NCBI GenBank assembly: GCA_035647615.1
Contig: DASRND010000035.1
Location: 1-64,000 of the forward strand
Source: Bacteroidales bacterium
GTDB lineage: Bacteria > Bacteroidota > Bacteroidia > Bacteroidales > 4484-276
Direction: 5' to 3'
Length of the DNA: 64,000 nucleotides
The notes beneath the pieces are model-generated. The model saw only the letters and a list, made by a program, of their open reading frames with translations, was not told the DNA's origin and did no database searches. The position numbers and the translations under genes were made by a program. This document shows, piece by piece, positions 63,686-64,000 of the stretch. Position 1 is the first letter of the stretch. Each line of letters opens with the position of its first letter.

Positions 63686-64000
63686 TTATTTGCTTTTGAG
63701 AATGCTGCGCGAGATCACGATCTTTTGTATCTCGGAGGTGCCTTCATAAATCTGCGTAAGCTTGGCTTCGCGCATCAATCTTTCTACGTGATATTCTTTC
63801 ACGAATCCATAGCCGCCGTGTATCTGAACAGCTTCGGTGGTTACTTCCATGGCAATGTCGGCAGCATAAAGCTTGGCCATCGAACCGGCCAGCGAATAAG
63901 GTTTGTTGTTGTCTTTGAGCCAGGCAGCTTTGTGCACCAGGTTACGTGCATTTTCTATTTTAAGATACATATCCGCAAGCTTAAAAGCGATGGCCTGGTG
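63686..64000 (-). CDS. acyl-CoA dehydrogenase, C-terminal part (partial)
   Basis: About 104 codons at the 3' end of an acyl-CoA dehydrogenase; the reading frame runs off the right edge ([20 protein letters not shown]). The conserved C-terminal FAD-site sequence [37 protein letters not shown] is complete. It is probably a short-chain (butyryl-CoA) enzyme given etfBA and ptb-buk nearby; the catalytic glutamate falls outside the window. Confidence 0.9.
   Translation of the reverse strand, partial: HQAIAFKLADMYLKIENARNLVHKAAWLKDNNKPYSLAGSMAKLYAADIAMEVTTEAVQIHGGYGFVKEYHVERLMREAKLTQIYEGTSEIQKIVISRSILKSK

Overview
The window looks like a chromosomal segment of a Bacteroidota bacterium, probably a fermentative member of the Bacteroidales/Marinilabiliales side. 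The evidence is: repeated TAnnTTTG-type -7 promoter boxes just upstream of genes; two proteins with Por (type IX) secretion tails; an OMP_b-brl_3-type TonB receptor; signal peptides ending in AQ or GQ; a DUF4837 lipoprotein; and a sufBCD order. Ptb-Buk plus EtfAB and an acyl-CoA dehydrogenase point to butyrate-type metabolism. Isoprenoids are made by a mevalonate operon. The exact lineage is inference.

Layout. 1-14 kb: nucleoside phosphorylase, cinA, a secreted MsrB-MsrA fusion, a TolC/MacA-like efflux pair without a pump gene, a secreted M1 aminopeptidase, then a four-gene mevalonate operon (HMG-CoA reductase, GYDIA kinase, diphosphomevalonate decarboxylase, mevalonate kinase). 14-21 kb: outer-membrane barrel, OYE-type flavin oxidoreductase, S4 protein, large purL. 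21-33 kb is accessory and repeat-rich: tRNA-Thr(CGU) and tRNA-Val(UAC), an array of five 82-bp palindromic elements, a small anchored protein, a 1387-residue type IX cargo protein, a MazF/PemK toxin-antitoxin pair, two tandem secreted endonuclease I proteins, and a REP-associated tyrosine transposase (RAYT) flanked by five copies of a four-hairpin module. 32-44 kb: flippase-like membrane protein, Hsp20, sufBCD, thiL, uvrC, tonB, gcvH. 43-48 kb: ppx, a CarboxypepD_reg protein, ppk1 and sixA, a polyphosphate-centred cluster. 49-51 kb: LOG protein, P-loop kinase and dCMP deaminase. 51-64 kb: TonB receptor, LysM lytic transglycosylase, DUF4837 lipoprotein, ptb-buk, a sensor kinase with an Asp-rich repeat ectodomain, etfA-etfB, and the 3' end of an acyl-CoA dehydrogenase gene.

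At least four separate repeat families sit between genes: the RAYT-associated four-hairpin module (five full copies, four degraded), the 82-bp palindrome (six copies, all exactly 82 bp), the TTCGAC-phrase arrays (expanded as decamers and 14-mers), and a 20-unit heptamer array. The 82-bp element and the RAYT/module locus are the least explained structures here. Most coding genes are ordinary housekeeping genes.
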